From NCBI GenBank assembly GCA_965226755.1, contig CBDDDT010000003.1:2775132-2839131 (forward strand): a DNA stretch of 64,000 nt, written 5' to 3'. Source of the stretch: Bog-113 sp965226755 (lineage in GTDB: Bacteria; Acidobacteriota; Terriglobia; Bryobacterales; Bryobacteraceae). Of this stretch, positions 48,342-57,776 are shown piece after piece. A program made the translations under genes and the position numbers. The stretch's first letter is position 1, and every line of letters starts with the position of its first letter. The notes beneath the pieces are model-generated. The model had not been told where the DNA came from, searched no databases, and saw only the letters and a list, made by a program, of their open reading frames with translations.

Positions 48342-48369
48342 GGTTCAGAAACTTAAATGTTCTGAAACC
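48342..48369. promoter_or_regulatory. Second imperfect inverted repeat in the same region
   Basis: GGTTCAGAA...TTCTGAAACC around an AT-rich centre (ACTTAAATG); TTCAGAA at 48344-48350 and TTCTGAA at 48360-48366 are perfect complements. Positioned 19 nt before the regulator ATG, so it could overlap that gene's promoter. Confidence 0.4.
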
Positions 48370-48387
48370 CAGGCTTAGAGTGAACCG

Positions 48388-49941
48388 ATGAAGGGCGGCC
48401 TCGTCAGATTTGGTCGCTTTCGCCTCGATCTCGGACGGCGCATGCTTTGGCGCGATGAGACCGCGCTGCGCGTTTCCAAACGGGCGCTCGACGTCCTATG
48501 CGTATTGGTGTCAGCGAATGGAAAGGTCGTCACCAAGGACGAACTGATGGCCGAGGTGTGGCCCGGGCTGGTCGTGGAGGAGAGCAATATCCACGTCCAC
48601 ATCTCCGCGCTCAGAAAGGCGCTGGAAGACGGCGAGAATGCGGAAATATACGTCGTTACCGTGACCGGCCGCGGTTATCGATTTGTCGGCCTGGAGCCAC
48701 TCGCTTCGGTCGACAAGGCCGACACGCGCCAAGGCCTGTCGCTTCCCGACCGGCCCTCTATCGCCGTACTTCCGTTTGCCAACCTGAGCGGTACCCCGGA
48801 GCAGGAATATTTCGCCGACGGTATCGTAGAAGACATCACCACGGCGCTGTCTCGAATGCGCTGGCTCTTCGTCATCGCGCGCAATTCAAGCTTCACCTAC
48901 AAAGGCCGGGCGGTTGATGTGAGGCAGGTTGGCCGCGAACTCGGTGTCCGCTACATACTGGAAGGCAGCGTGCGGAAGGCGGCGGACCGCGTGCGCCTCA
49001 CCGGACAGCTCATCGACGCCGCCACCGGGGTTCACCTCTGGGCAGATCGCTTCGATGGCGGACTCGATGACATTTTCGAACTTCAGGACGAGATCACGGC
49101 GAGCGTGGTGAGCGCGATGATGCCGAAACTGGAACTGGCCGAAATCGAGCGCGCCAAGCGCAAGCCGACCGAGAGCCTGGATTCTTACGACTATCTGCTG
49201 CGCGGGATGGCGAGTGTCTACAGGTGGACCAGCGACGATATCAACGAAGCCCTGAAACTTTTCAATCACGCGATTGAACGCGACCCCGATTTCAGCACGC
49301 CGCATGGCATGGCAGCGTGGTGCTATCTCTGGCGCAATGCGAATGGCTGGACCACCGACCGCGAGCAAGCCGTTGCCGAAACCACGCGCCTGGCGGCGCG
49401 CGTGACCGAGCTGGGCAAAGACGATGCGGTTTCGCTCGCCTTCGGCGGTCTTGCCCTGGCGTATGTGGCGGGAGACCTCCAAGGCGGCGAGGCACTGATC
49501 GACCGGGCGCTCGTGCTCAATCCGAATCTCATGGCCGGGTGGTACGCCAGCGGGTGGGTGAAAGCCTTTCTCGGCGAGACCGAAATTGCCATCGAACATC
49601 TCGCTCGGGCGATGCGGCTGAGCCCGCTGGATCCGCTGATGTTCCTGATGCAGGGCGTGACCGCGCTGGCACATTTCGTTGCGGGCCAGTATGACGAGGC
49701 GGTGGAATGGGCGGCAAAGGCGGCGCGGGAGCAGCCAAACTTTTCCGGCGCAATACGAAACATGGCAGCCAGCAACGCGCTGTCCGGGCGCATGCAAGAA
49801 GCCAAAAGTGCTCTCGTCCGGGTTCGACGTCTCGATCCAGGATTGCGCCTATCGAATCTCAAGGACCGCGTCGGGCCGTACCGACCCGAGGATCTGGCAA
49901 GATTCACCGAGGGGATGCGCTTGGCGGGATTGCCGGAATAG
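48388..49941 (+). CDS. Winged-helix (OmpR/CadC-type) regulator with TolB/adenylate-cyclase-like and TPR domains
   Basis: 517 aa, no TM. Residues 5-100 are a Trans_reg_C winged helix (LVRFGRFRLDLGRRMLWRDE, KDELMAEVWPGLVVEESNIH, VTVTGRGYRF). Residues 120-240 hold the FlgO/TolB-N-like module common after such DNA-binding domains (PSIAVLPFANLSGTPEQEYF, ADGIVEDITTALSR, YILEGSVRK, LIDAATGVHLWADRFD). The rest is TPR-like (about 260-500). No receiver domain, so input is by protein or ligand contact. The divergent hydrolase and the intervening inverted repeats are plausible targets. Confidence 0.9.
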   Translation: MKGGLVRFGRFRLDLGRRMLWRDETALRVSKRALDVLCVLVSANGKVVTKDELMAEVWPGLVVEESNIHVHISALRKALEDGENAEIYVVTVTGRGYRFVGLEPLASVDKADTRQGLSLPDRPSIAVLPFANLSGTPEQEYFADGIVEDITTALSRMRWLFVIARNSSFTYKGRAVDVRQVGRELGVRYILEGSVRKAADRVRLTGQLIDAATGVHLWADRFDGGLDDIFELQDEITASVVSAMMPKLELAEIERAKRKPTESLDSYDYLLRGMASVYRWTSDDINEALKLFNHAIERDPDFSTPHGMAAWCYLWRNANGWTTDREQAVAETTRLAARVTELGKDDAVSLAFGGLALAYVAGDLQGGEALIDRALVLNPNLMAGWYASGWVKAFLGETEIAIEHLARAMRLSPLDPLMFLMQGVTALAHFVAGQYDEAVEWAAKAAREQPNFSGAIRNMAASNALSGRMQEAKSALVRVRRLDPGLRLSNLKDRVGPYRPEDLARFTEGMRLAGLPE

Positions 49942-50309
49942 GGCTGCTATCGGTATTGCCAAAGGTCTTCGTTGAAATATTCCCGCGAAGGTACCTTAAC
50001 GCGCGTGGACCCGGCCCTGAAGGACCGGGCTTGCGGCAGGCAAGAGGGTCAGAGGTCAAAGAACACCGGATCGAATCTCCCGGCGCATCCCTTTCACATC
50101 GGCCGCCAGGCGTTCCCAAACGGTCTTCACGACGACCTCCCGTAGTTTCAAAGCAGGGGCGCTCAGTCCGCCGTCTGCACTATGGAGCAGGAAGCGGTCG
50201 CGCAGGCTCGTTAGGGATCAAATTGCAGAGATTCAGAAGCGCGCCTCGTCGAAAGCGCCTAAGTCCGTTATCGCCGCAATGAAGTCGAAAATTGATGAGA
50301 TCAAGCCCG
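49942..50309. other. Intergenic region between convergent regulator and LysR genes
   Basis: 368 nt; only the hairpin at 50010-50029 stands out. No gene supported. Confidence 0.4.
50010..50029. terminator. GC-rich hairpin downstream of the regulator
   Basis: CCCGGCCC-TGAA-GGACCGGG, an 8-bp stem with one mismatch and a tetraloop, 69 nt after the regulator stop and between convergent genes. No U tract follows; weak call. Confidence 0.25.
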
Positions 50310-51164
50310 TCATAAACGAAACATTTGATCGCGAAACGCGGCAGCAGCTGTAGAGAGTTCGTCCTTTCGCCAAACGAAAGTCGTCACGATTTCGGCATAA
50401 GCCTTTGAGATCGAATTTCGGCTCACCTGCGCGCTATTCAACGCAGAGAGCACTGTGTCGGGAACGAGTGCAAAACCGGCACCTGAAGCGACGCACGCCA
50501 CGATTGCCTGGTAGGAATTGTATTCTAGAATGCGGCATGACGCGGCTGCTGAGCCGCCCAGCCAACGCTGAAAGATCCGGCGAGTCGCGCTTCCCTCCGG
50601 AAATGCGACGGGAGATAACCCTCGGGCATCTCGGGGGCTTTTGATCGGGGCGTGGTGCAGACCAGCAATAAGCGTGAGTCGCTCCTTGAAGTATGGAAAT
50701 GAAGAAAGCGGCATTGCGTTAGGAGTTTTTGCAACGATTGCTGCGTCTAATCGCCGCTTGACGACGGCATCGACCAGAAAATCAGTTGTTCCTGTCAAGA
50801 GTTCGATATTTACGCCCGGATAACGGCGACGATACTCAAAAAGTAGTGATGGTAGCCTAGTCGCGACTGTGCTTTCGATCGCACCAAGCTTGAACGCGCC
50901 GCGTGGACCCGTGCCGGAAACGACGCCTTGCGCCTCTTGGGAAAGTGTTAATAGCCTCTCCGCATACTCTAGCAAAAGTTCGCCGCTGGCGGACAGATGC
51001 AGCCGCCGTCGATCGCGATGAAATAGCGGCACTCTTAAGATCTGTTCAAGATTTTTAATGCGGTCAGACACGTTGGACGGCGCGCGGCGCAGCCTGCGGG
51101 CGGCCTTATTAATCCCGCCTTCATCGACGACAGCTTTAAAGACTTCCAGATCGGTAAAATTCAT
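50310..51164 (-). CDS. LysR family transcriptional regulator
   Basis: 284 aa. N-terminal winged helix (1-60) MNFTDLEVFKAVVDEGGINK, AARRLRRAPSNVSDRIKNLE; effector domain 88-284 beginning FKLGAIESTVATRLPSLLFE. Length and organisation are standard. It lies alone, with no divergent partner gene within 300 nt upstream, so its target is not evident. Relatives with this 'INKAARRLRRAPSNVSDRIK' helix regulate efflux or catabolic genes. Confidence 0.92.
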   Translation of the reverse strand: MNFTDLEVFKAVVDEGGINKAARRLRRAPSNVSDRIKNLEQILRVPLFHRDRRRLHLSASGELLLEYAERLLTLSQEAQGVVSGTGPRGAFKLGAIESTVATRLPSLLFEYRRRYPGVNIELLTGTTDFLVDAVVKRRLDAAIVAKTPNAMPLSSFPYFKERLTLIAGLHHAPIKSPRDARGLSPVAFPEGSATRRIFQRWLGGSAAASCRILEYNSYQAIVACVASGAGFALVPDTVLSALNSAQVSRNSISKAYAEIVTTFVWRKDELSTAAAAFRDQMFRL

Positions 51165-51489
51165 CTAGGCAATCGTTACATGACTACGGCGCTGTAAAGA
51201 ACGGTTCGGGATGACGAATTATTGCTGATCGAGTGAGAATTATTCACCTGACTATTTCTAACACTCCCGCAGCGCCGAATAGAATCGCGCGATCGATTCC
51301 CTACTCATCAGCGCGAGACACTTACAACAATGTTCGCTCGCCGTCGAAGAGGCATCGATCACTTTGCCCCTCTTGGGAAGGTCTCTTGCTGCGCCAAAAT
51401 CGCAAGGGATGTCGCTCTTTCGCGCCAAATCAGAGCTGCGATGGATGCTCTCATTCTGTCGGTACGCGAAGGCTCTTTATCGGATGATA
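51165..51489. other. Intergenic region upstream of the LysR gene
   Basis: 325 nt, A/T-richer than its surroundings near 51165-51260. Open frames here (51233-51487, 51330-51548 plus) lack family resemblance. No T-N11-A style LysR box could be assigned with confidence. Confidence 0.35.
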
Positions 51490-51696
51490 TCATAGCGCGG
51501 ACAAATCGATATCTTGATCGTAAGCGCGATTCTCGATCTCCTTGGTAATAGCCTGGCCGCATACCACCTCGCCGCGCTTGGCATCGAAGGTAAGCGTGGG
51601 TTGGCCGTAGAGACTCCATCCGTCGTTCAATGCCTTGGTTACCCTGTGGCAGAACGCGGCGTCGTCTTTGCCTGTGAGGTATCTGTAAGCTTTCAT
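51490..51696 (-). CDS. DUF1737 domain protein
   Basis: 68 aa, nearly all DUF1737: YRYLTGKDDAAFCHRVTKAL, NDGWSLYGQPTLTFDAKRGE, VVCGQAITKEI. Small soluble protein of unknown function common in alphaproteobacteria. ATG at 51696. Confidence 0.88.
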   Translation of the reverse strand: MKAYRYLTGKDDAAFCHRVTKALNDGWSLYGQPTLTFDAKRGEVVCGQAITKEIENRAYDQDIDLSAL

Positions 51697-52111
51697 TTAG
51701 CCGCCCTCTCGATCGATATAGTGGTTGCGTGTAGCACTGGCAGGGGAGCGGGTGCTTGAGCGGATTCTATATCAGTGCGGGCGGATTATCCCGGTCGCGT
51801 TTGTTTTTGCCCTTCGACGCGGTCCAGGATGACGCTTTTTCACGCGATCTGCTCTAAGGCCGGCGCGCGCAAAGTGTCGTGAACCAGATAAGATTACTTC
51901 TTGTCGCCCGGGCATCGAACCGATGCATCGCTGGCAGCACTGGATCCAGGCCTCAAAGAAATGAAGCCAAGATCGCAGCGGCGAAGGAGGGCGACGATCG
52001 GTCCCGCAAATTGTCGCTGAGGGTATTCACGACAACCATGCTGGGTCAGGAAGTACTACATCCGCCGCGGATACATTCGAGGGCGCGATCGCAGGTCCGC
52101 CCATAGGCCCG
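51697..52111. other. Intergenic region between DUF1737 and DUF2934 genes
   Basis: 415 nt. A 75-codon frame at 51879-52106 has no family resemblance. No promoter of the EcfG type seen. Confidence 0.35.
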
Positions 52112-52600
52112 ATGATGCAGTATCACTCAGACGACCAGGTCCGGTTGCGCGCTTACCGACTTTGGGAATTGGCAGGCAAGCCGTCCGTAGACGACGACAG
52201 GTTTTGGCGAGAGGCTGAGGCGGAGCACGAGTTTCTTCGGGCACGCCAAGAATTGGAAGAACGAACTATCGAGGTAGCGGTCACTTCCGTCAAAAGAAGG
52301 CCGAATCATATTATAATATCTTTGGCTGCGGAATCCGACCCCACGCGGACAGGGCCACCTAAGGCCATGCGGTGTCATGCCCGCATGGCCTTAGATGTTT
52401 CGGGCAGAAGGTTGCGCTTAAGCCCGTGCTGGTGTCTTGCAAATGCCAAATGTGACAGAGGCCGTCGTGACGGACGATTTAGACCAACAAGTTCGGCACG
52501 CCCTGCAACGACGGCGACGATCTCCCATCGTGCCCGCATCGGTCGTCGTCTTCGCCTTCATCGCCACAGCCGGCGCCTACATTGGGGTCTATCACGGTGA
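52112..52600 (+). CDS. DUF2934 protein; C-terminal half doubtful
   Basis: The first 60 residues (DQVRLRAYRLWELAGKPSVD, DDRFWREAEAEHEFLRARQE) are a DUF2934 domain, a short helical module usually found in 60-120 aa proteins. The remaining 100 residues of the open frame look non-coding (Arg/Ser/His-rich, LANAKCDRGRRDG) and overlap the next gene, so the real protein may end earlier after an unrecognised indel near 52290-52330. Function unknown. Confidence 0.6.
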   Translation: MMQYHSDDQVRLRAYRLWELAGKPSVDDDRFWREAEAEHEFLRARQELEERTIEVAVTSVKRRPNHIIISLAAESDPTRTGPPKAMRCHARMALDVSGRRLRLSPCWCLANAKCDRGRRDGRFRPTSSARPATTATISHRARIGRRLRLHRHSRRLHWGLSR

Positions 52601-52997
52601 CCAGTTTCGAATGAGCGGGACTGCCGAGCCAGCGGCTCCCATCGCGGAATCCACCCCCGGCGAAGCGGCTGTCAGTCGCGAAGAGTTCGACGTGTTCAAA
52701 CGGCAGACGGCCGATGCCCTTCGATCGATAACCGAAACCCAAGCCGATGATAAAACAAATCTGCTGAAACTGACCGACGATTTGTCGGCCTTGGTGGCGA
52801 GGATCGATGCGTTGCAGAGAGCATCCGCGGCGTCTCCTCCGCCCGCACCACCATCGAGCCGAGATTTGGTCCCCGTCGAACCGGTCGCTTCATCCCGGCC
52901 AGCCGTCGCGCAGCGCAGGAAACCGCCGACGCCAAAGCCAACAGGGCCGATCTCTGTCGGAGGCGCTCCGTTGCCGCCAACGTCGCCTGACCGGTAG
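52443..52997 (+). CDS. Single-TM protein with coiled coil and Pro-rich tail
   Basis: 184 aa from the ATG at 52443 (TTG 52437 possible). Cytoplasmic N-terminus with QVRHALQRRRRSP, one TM helix about 28-48 (IVPASVVVFAFIATAGAYIG), then a periplasmic coiled coil (EEFDVFKRQTADALRSITET ... LSALVARIDALQR) and a proline-rich end PPTPKPTGPISVGG. Similar anchored coiled-coil proteins occur widely in Bradyrhizobium-like genomes without assigned function. Confidence 0.75.
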   Translation: MPNVTEAVVTDDLDQQVRHALQRRRRSPIVPASVVVFAFIATAGAYIGVYHGDQFRMSGTAEPAAPIAESTPGEAAVSREEFDVFKRQTADALRSITETQADDKTNLLKLTDDLSALVARIDALQRASAASPPPAPPSSRDLVPVEPVASSRPAVAQRRKPPTPKPTGPISVGGAPLPPTSPDR

Positions 52998-53311
52998 TCG
53001 TGATGTCCGGACAAGCTTGGGTTAGGTGAGCCTTTCCTGGTCGCGCAAAAAGCGGGAAGCTGATGATCACGCGCTGGCGGTTCAGCTTTCGCGATTTGTC
53101 CTGGCTCGGAGCAGGAGGAAGCAAAGACCAAATGATCGCTTGCTGTTGCGTGCCGACGACGCGGGAACTGCTTTTTTAGCAGTGAGAGCCGAGCAAAGGC
53201 GCCACGGCGTATGGCTGTTTGATTGCTATCCAGGCGCCATGTCGGGTACAACGCGCTTTCTGACCGCCCGAACCAAAAGGCTGAGCGCTTTTTTACGGAC
53301 AGTTTCACCGC
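52998..53311. other. Intergenic region before the third large kinase
   Basis: 314 nt. A 110-codon frame (53026-53358) crosses into the kinase start and is judged spurious. Nothing else noted. Confidence 0.4.
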
Positions 53312-56137
53312 ATGCATTCAACGTTGAAAACGGACCCGTTGTCATTTTTGAACCATAGCAGTGAGCTTGGGGTCCTGATCCGCGAATATGACTGGGAAAA
53401 GACCGCCCTCGGCCGGGCCAGCGGGTGGCCAGCACACATTAAGACCCTGACATCGGTAGCCCTAAGCTCCGACCTGGCAATGGTCATGCTATGGGGGCCC
53501 AGCGGCGTCATGATCTACAACGACGCCTACGCCGAATTCGCGGGCGGCCGACATCCGCAACTTCTCGGTAGCGATGTGCTGCTCGGCTGGCCGGAGGTGG
53601 CTGATTTCAATCGGCATGTGCTCGACGCTGTCCTCGGGAACGGCAAGACGCTGGCCTATCGCGACCAGCACCTTGTGCTGGCGCGCAGCGGAGTGCCGGA
53701 GGATGTATTCCTCAACCTGGACTACAGTCCGGTCCTGGATGACGCCGGGAAACCGGCAGGCGTTCTTGCGATCGTGCGGGAAACGACCGATCGGATACAC
53801 ACCGAGCAACGTCTTCGCATCGCGCAGCAGGCGGGCCATGTCGGGACGTTCGAGTGGTACCCGGAGTCGGGCAAGCTCGACGTCTCGGAGGAGTATCGCC
53901 GAATTTGGGGATTGAGCCCGGACGTGCCCGTCACGGCCGACCTACTCGTCGGTCTATTGCATCCGGAGGACCGCGCCATCGCGGGTCCGTCGAAGCTCGG
54001 GATGGCCAATCCGCTTGAATATGCCGAATACCGGCGGGTCGATCCGCTGACCAAGAAGATCCATTGGATCGCCCGACGTGGCGAGGTCGTCTCCACGCCC
54101 GGGATCCAGGCGCGGCGTTTCGTCGGCATCGCCTACGACATCACCGACATCAAGGAGGCCAAGCGTCAGACCGAGCTCAGCGAAGCCAGGTGGCGTGGCC
54201 TTTTTGAACAGATGCAGGAAGGTTTTTTCGTCGGCGAAGCCATCCGCGATCCTGCCGGCCGCATGGTGGACTTCAGATTTGCCGAGCTCAACCCCGCCTT
54301 TGAAAAGCAGACTGGCATCGCAGCAGCCTCTGCGGCCGGCCGGTCGGTACGAGAAACCATACCCGGCATCCAAGATGATCTGATAGCCACATACGCCAGG
54401 GTCATCGAGACTGGCGAACCTGTTCAGTTTGAGCTTCACGTTCCGGCGCTCGCCGACCGGTGGTACGAAGTCCGCGCTCGACGGTCAGGACCGGAACGCT
54501 TCGCCGTCCTTTTCCTGGACATAACGGCTCGCAAGATCGCCGAGCAGACCGTACGGGCGAGCGAGACCCGGTTCCGGTTGCTTGCCCAGTCGATGCCCAA
54601 CCATGTCTGGACCGCAAAAATCGACGGTCAGCTCGACTGGTTCAACGACCGCGTCTACGCCTACGGCAACTCCGCGCCGGGATCCCTCGACGGCGACGGC
54701 TGGGCTGAACTCGTTCACCCCGACGACATCGGTGGCGCTGCGGCGGCATGGGCCGGCGCCCTTGAGCGTGGTGAACCGTATGAGACCGAGTTTCGGCTTC
54801 GGCGCTTCGACGGAGCTTATCGCTGGCATATCGCGCGCGCCGTGCCGATCCGGGATGCATCGGGGAAGATCGACTGTTGGATCGGAACGAACACCGACAT
54901 CGAAGACCAGAAGGCGGCCGAATCCAGGCTGTCGGTACTTGCCGAAACGCTCGAACAGCGGGTTGAGGAGCGCACTGCTGAACTGAACAGGACCCAAGAT
55001 GCGCTTCGGCAGAGCCAGAAGATGGAAGCAATCGGCAACCTGACCGGCGGCGTAGCCCATGACTTCAATAACCTCCTGCAGGTCATCTCCGGCAATCTTC
55101 AACTGCTGGCGAAGGATGTCGCCGGCAACGATCGCGCCGAGCGGCGCGTGTCGAATGCGCTGGCCGGAGTGAGCCGGGGCGGCAAGCTGGCCAGTCAGTT
55201 GCTGGCGTTCGGACGCCGCGCTGCGTTGGAGCCGAAGGTCGTCAACATCGGCCGGTTCGTGTCTGGCGTGGATGATATCCTGCGACGCGCGATCGGCGAA
55301 GGTATCGAGATCGAGACCATGATTTCGGGCGGACTTTGGAATACCTTTATTGATCCGGCGCAGATCGAGAACGCGCTTCTGAATCTCGCCATCAATGCCC
55401 GCGACGCCATGGACGGAAACGGCAAGCTGACGATCGAGGCGGGGAATGCGTTTTTGGACGACGCATACGTGCGCGATCATGGCATTGAGGCCGGTCAGTA
55501 CGTGATGTTGGCCGTGACTGATACCGGGTCGGGCATGTCGCCGGAGGTCATGGCACACGTCTTCGAACCGTTTTTTTCGACGAAGCCGGAAGGCAAAGGA
55601 ACCGGCCTCGGACTGTCGATGGTCTACGGGTTCGTCAAGCAATCCGGCGGGCATGTGAGGATCTACAGCGAGGTCGGCACCGGCACGACAATCAAGCTCT
55701 ACCTGCCGCGAGCGGACCAACGCGAGGATGTGCTGGTGTCTCCCGATTCGGCGCCGATCACCGGAGGAGCCGAGACAATCCTTGTGGCGGAAGACGATGC
55801 GGAGGTCAGGTCCACCGTCGTCGAGACGCTGCGCGATCTTGGATACCGCGTGTTGACCGCGAACGATGCCGCAAGCGCGCTGACGGTTATCGAGAGCGGG
55901 GTCCCAATAGACTTGCTGTTTACGGACGTGGTGATGCCCGGAACGCTGAAAAGTCCGGAACTTGCCAGGAAGGCGAGGGAGCGTCTTCCCGGCGTCGCCG
56001 TGCTTTTTACTTCCGGATACACCGAGAACGCGATCGTCCATGGAGGCAGGCTCGATCTCGGCGTCGAACTGCTCTCTAAGCCTTATTCGCGCGAGATGCT
56101 CGCTCGAAAGGTGCGCCAGGTCATTGCGAAGAGATAA
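53312..56137 (+). CDS. Multi-PAS hybrid sensor histidine kinase
   Basis: 941 aa, intact, cytoplasmic. Domains: N-terminal PAS-like module shared with the other two large kinases (LIREYDWEKTALGRASGWP; 18-160), PAS 2 (170-285), PAS 3 (292-415), PAS 4 (420-545), a coiled-coil ETLEQRVEERTAEL, HisKA with GGVAHDFNNLLQ (His583), HATPase (LLNLAINARDAMDGN, DTGSGMSPEV, GKGTGLGLSMVYG), C-terminal receiver with Asp872 in FTDVVMPG and SKPYSREML. The receiver loop MPGTLKSPELA lacks the usual MDG turn after the Asp. No partner regulator gene adjacent. Confidence 0.93.
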   Translation: MHSTLKTDPLSFLNHSSELGVLIREYDWEKTALGRASGWPAHIKTLTSVALSSDLAMVMLWGPSGVMIYNDAYAEFAGGRHPQLLGSDVLLGWPEVADFNRHVLDAVLGNGKTLAYRDQHLVLARSGVPEDVFLNLDYSPVLDDAGKPAGVLAIVRETTDRIHTEQRLRIAQQAGHVGTFEWYPESGKLDVSEEYRRIWGLSPDVPVTADLLVGLLHPEDRAIAGPSKLGMANPLEYAEYRRVDPLTKKIHWIARRGEVVSTPGIQARRFVGIAYDITDIKEAKRQTELSEARWRGLFEQMQEGFFVGEAIRDPAGRMVDFRFAELNPAFEKQTGIAAASAAGRSVRETIPGIQDDLIATYARVIETGEPVQFELHVPALADRWYEVRARRSGPERFAVLFLDITARKIAEQTVRASETRFRLLAQSMPNHVWTAKIDGQLDWFNDRVYAYGNSAPGSLDGDGWAELVHPDDIGGAAAAWAGALERGEPYETEFRLRRFDGAYRWHIARAVPIRDASGKIDCWIGTNTDIEDQKAAESRLSVLAETLEQRVEERTAELNRTQDALRQSQKMEAIGNLTGGVAHDFNNLLQVISGNLQLLAKDVAGNDRAERRVSNALAGVSRGGKLASQLLAFGRRAALEPKVVNIGRFVSGVDDILRRAIGEGIEIETMISGGLWNTFIDPAQIENALLNLAINARDAMDGNGKLTIEAGNAFLDDAYVRDHGIEAGQYVMLAVTDTGSGMSPEVMAHVFEPFFSTKPEGKGTGLGLSMVYGFVKQSGGHVRIYSEVGTGTTIKLYLPRADQREDVLVSPDSAPITGGAETILVAEDDAEVRSTVVETLRDLGYRVLTANDAASALTVIESGVPIDLLFTDVVMPGTLKSPELARKARERLPGVAVLFTSGYTENAIVHGGRLDLGVELLSKPYSREMLARKVRQVIAKR

Positions 56138-56291
56138 TTCAGCCGCTTAGACCGCTGCTGGCGAAGGACCGGTAAGTCAGTCGGCCAGTTCGTGCAGCGT
56201 CCTGATGACTCAGCCGGGGCTCAGGAAGCGAGTGCAAGTCGTTCCCGGTAATCCTGACCCGGCCCGGTGCGATGTCACACGAGGAACACGG

Positions 56292-57575
56292 CTATGAAGC
56301 ATTCAAGGACTGCTCAATGTCCGCGATCAGGTCGGATGGGTGCTCGATGCCGATCGACAGTCGGATCGTGGAATCAAGGATGCCTATTCTTTGCCGAATG
56401 TCGGCGGGTACGCCGGAGTGCGTCATGCTTGCTGGCAGGCTGGCAAGCGACTCCGTGCCGCCCAGGCTCACCGCCAGCTTGAAGATTTGCAGTGCGTTGA
56501 GGAATTTGAACGCGGCCGCCTGGCCGCCGACGATGTCGAACGAGAATGTCGAGCCGGCGCCGGAGCACTGTCGGTTGAACAGGCGGCCGGCCGGGGAGTT
56601 CTCGTCGAGGTGCGCAAGGTAATGGACCTTGGCCACTTTGGCATGGTCGCGCAGGTAATCCGCCACGAGTCGCGCGTTGGCGTCGGCTTTCTCCATGCGT
56701 ATACTCAGCGTTTCGAGCGATCGGCTGAGCATCCAGCAGGAGTGGGGGTCCAGTTGGGTGCCGATGGCTCCGCGCAACGCCTTGATGTCTTTCATGAAGG
56801 CTTTCGAGCCCAGCGCAGCTCCCGCAATCAGGTCTGAGTGACCACCGATGTATTTGGTTAGCGAGTACAGTGAGAGATCCGCACCGTGTTCGATCGGCCG
56901 CTGAAAAACGGGGCCGAGCAGCGTATTATCGCACGCAACGATCGGCGTATGGCCTTGGACCTTCCCGATCGTATCGGCAACGCGGCGGACCATCGCTATA
57001 TCGACCAGGCCGTTGGTGGGGTTCGCCGGGGTTTCGATGAAAATCATCGCTACCCGGCCTTTGCGGATGGCTTCTTCCGCCGCCAGGCTGACCGCCGCTT
57101 CGTCGACACCATCGGCGAAGCCAACCGCGTCGATGGAAAGGCCGGCAAGGGTCTTGGCGAACAGGGTTTCGGTGCCTCCATAGAGCGGCTGGGAGTGCAG
57201 GATCACGTCGCCTGGACGGACAAAAGCGAGGATCGTGGTCGCAATCGCGGACATGCCGGACGAGAACAGTGCGCACTTATCGGTGCGCTCGTAGACAGAG
57301 AGCCGGTCCTCGACGATCTCGCTGTTTGGGTGATTGAAGCGCGAATAGACCAGACCTGCGCCCATTCCCTCGGGAGGCTCGCGCCGACCAGAGACGTAAT
57401 CGAAGTAGTCCTGTCCGTCCTCGGCGGTCCTGAACACGAAGGTCGAGGTCAGGAAGACGGGTGGCTTGACGGCGCCCTCCGACAATTGAGGATCATAGCC
57501 GTAGTTCAGCATCAGTGTTTCGGGATGAAGCATGTGATTGCCGATATGCGTCTTCGACGGGAATGGTTTCACCAT
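56292..57575 (-). CDS. Cystathionine gamma-synthase/methionine gamma-lyase family PLP enzyme
   Basis: 427 aa fold-type I PLP enzyme. YSRFNHPNSEIVEDRL is the substrate/PLP-phosphate contact segment, FSSGMSAIATTILAFVRPGD and SQPLYGGTETLF follow, VACDNTLLGPVFQRP holds the Asp for the pyridine nitrogen, and the Schiff-base Lys is in SLYSLTKYIGGHSDLIAG. It acts in methionine/cysteine metabolism; the family members differ in reaction (gamma-synthase, gamma-lyase, sulfhydrylase) and sequence alone does not decide. Monocistronic. Confidence 0.9.
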   Translation of the reverse strand: MVKPFPSKTHIGNHMLHPETLMLNYGYDPQLSEGAVKPPVFLTSTFVFRTAEDGQDYFDYVSGRREPPEGMGAGLVYSRFNHPNSEIVEDRLSVYERTDKCALFSSGMSAIATTILAFVRPGDVILHSQPLYGGTETLFAKTLAGLSIDAVGFADGVDEAAVSLAAEEAIRKGRVAMIFIETPANPTNGLVDIAMVRRVADTIGKVQGHTPIVACDNTLLGPVFQRPIEHGADLSLYSLTKYIGGHSDLIAGAALGSKAFMKDIKALRGAIGTQLDPHSCWMLSRSLETLSIRMEKADANARLVADYLRDHAKVAKVHYLAHLDENSPAGRLFNRQCSGAGSTFSFDIVGGQAAAFKFLNALQIFKLAVSLGGTESLASLPASMTHSGVPADIRQRIGILDSTIRLSIGIEHPSDLIADIEQSLNAS

Positions 57576-57776
57576 GGTTAGCCTCGCTTTGGGGAGATGC
57601 TGGTTGCCCCGACATAGATCACGGATTCATCCGTGATCGGGGATGCGAGGGATCGATGGAATTTTCTAACTTATGGATACCAGATCGAAATTGAACAACG
57701 AGACGAAATGATTTCATGCGCGTCCGAAGAGACGCGCAGGACACCACTCGATACCGTTTGGCGTCGCCGTGCCAGC

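Noticed and set aside
48886..49797. 303-codon antisense frame inside the winged-helix/TPR regulator
   Set aside because: Same reason: mirrored codon bias, no family motif, no ribosome site.
51330..51548. 72-codon plus-strand frame overlapping the DUF1737 gene
   Set aside because: Overlaps a well-supported gene on the other strand; no family match, though MDALILSVREGSLSDDI looks mildly protein-like.
53026..53358. 110-codon frame before the third kinase
   Set aside because: Crosses the kinase start in another frame and has no recognisable domain.
54485..56041. 518-codon open frame antisense to the third kinase
   Set aside because: High-GC shadow of the kinase gene; no domain resemblance, and the sense strand has complete HisKA/HATPase/receiver motifs.
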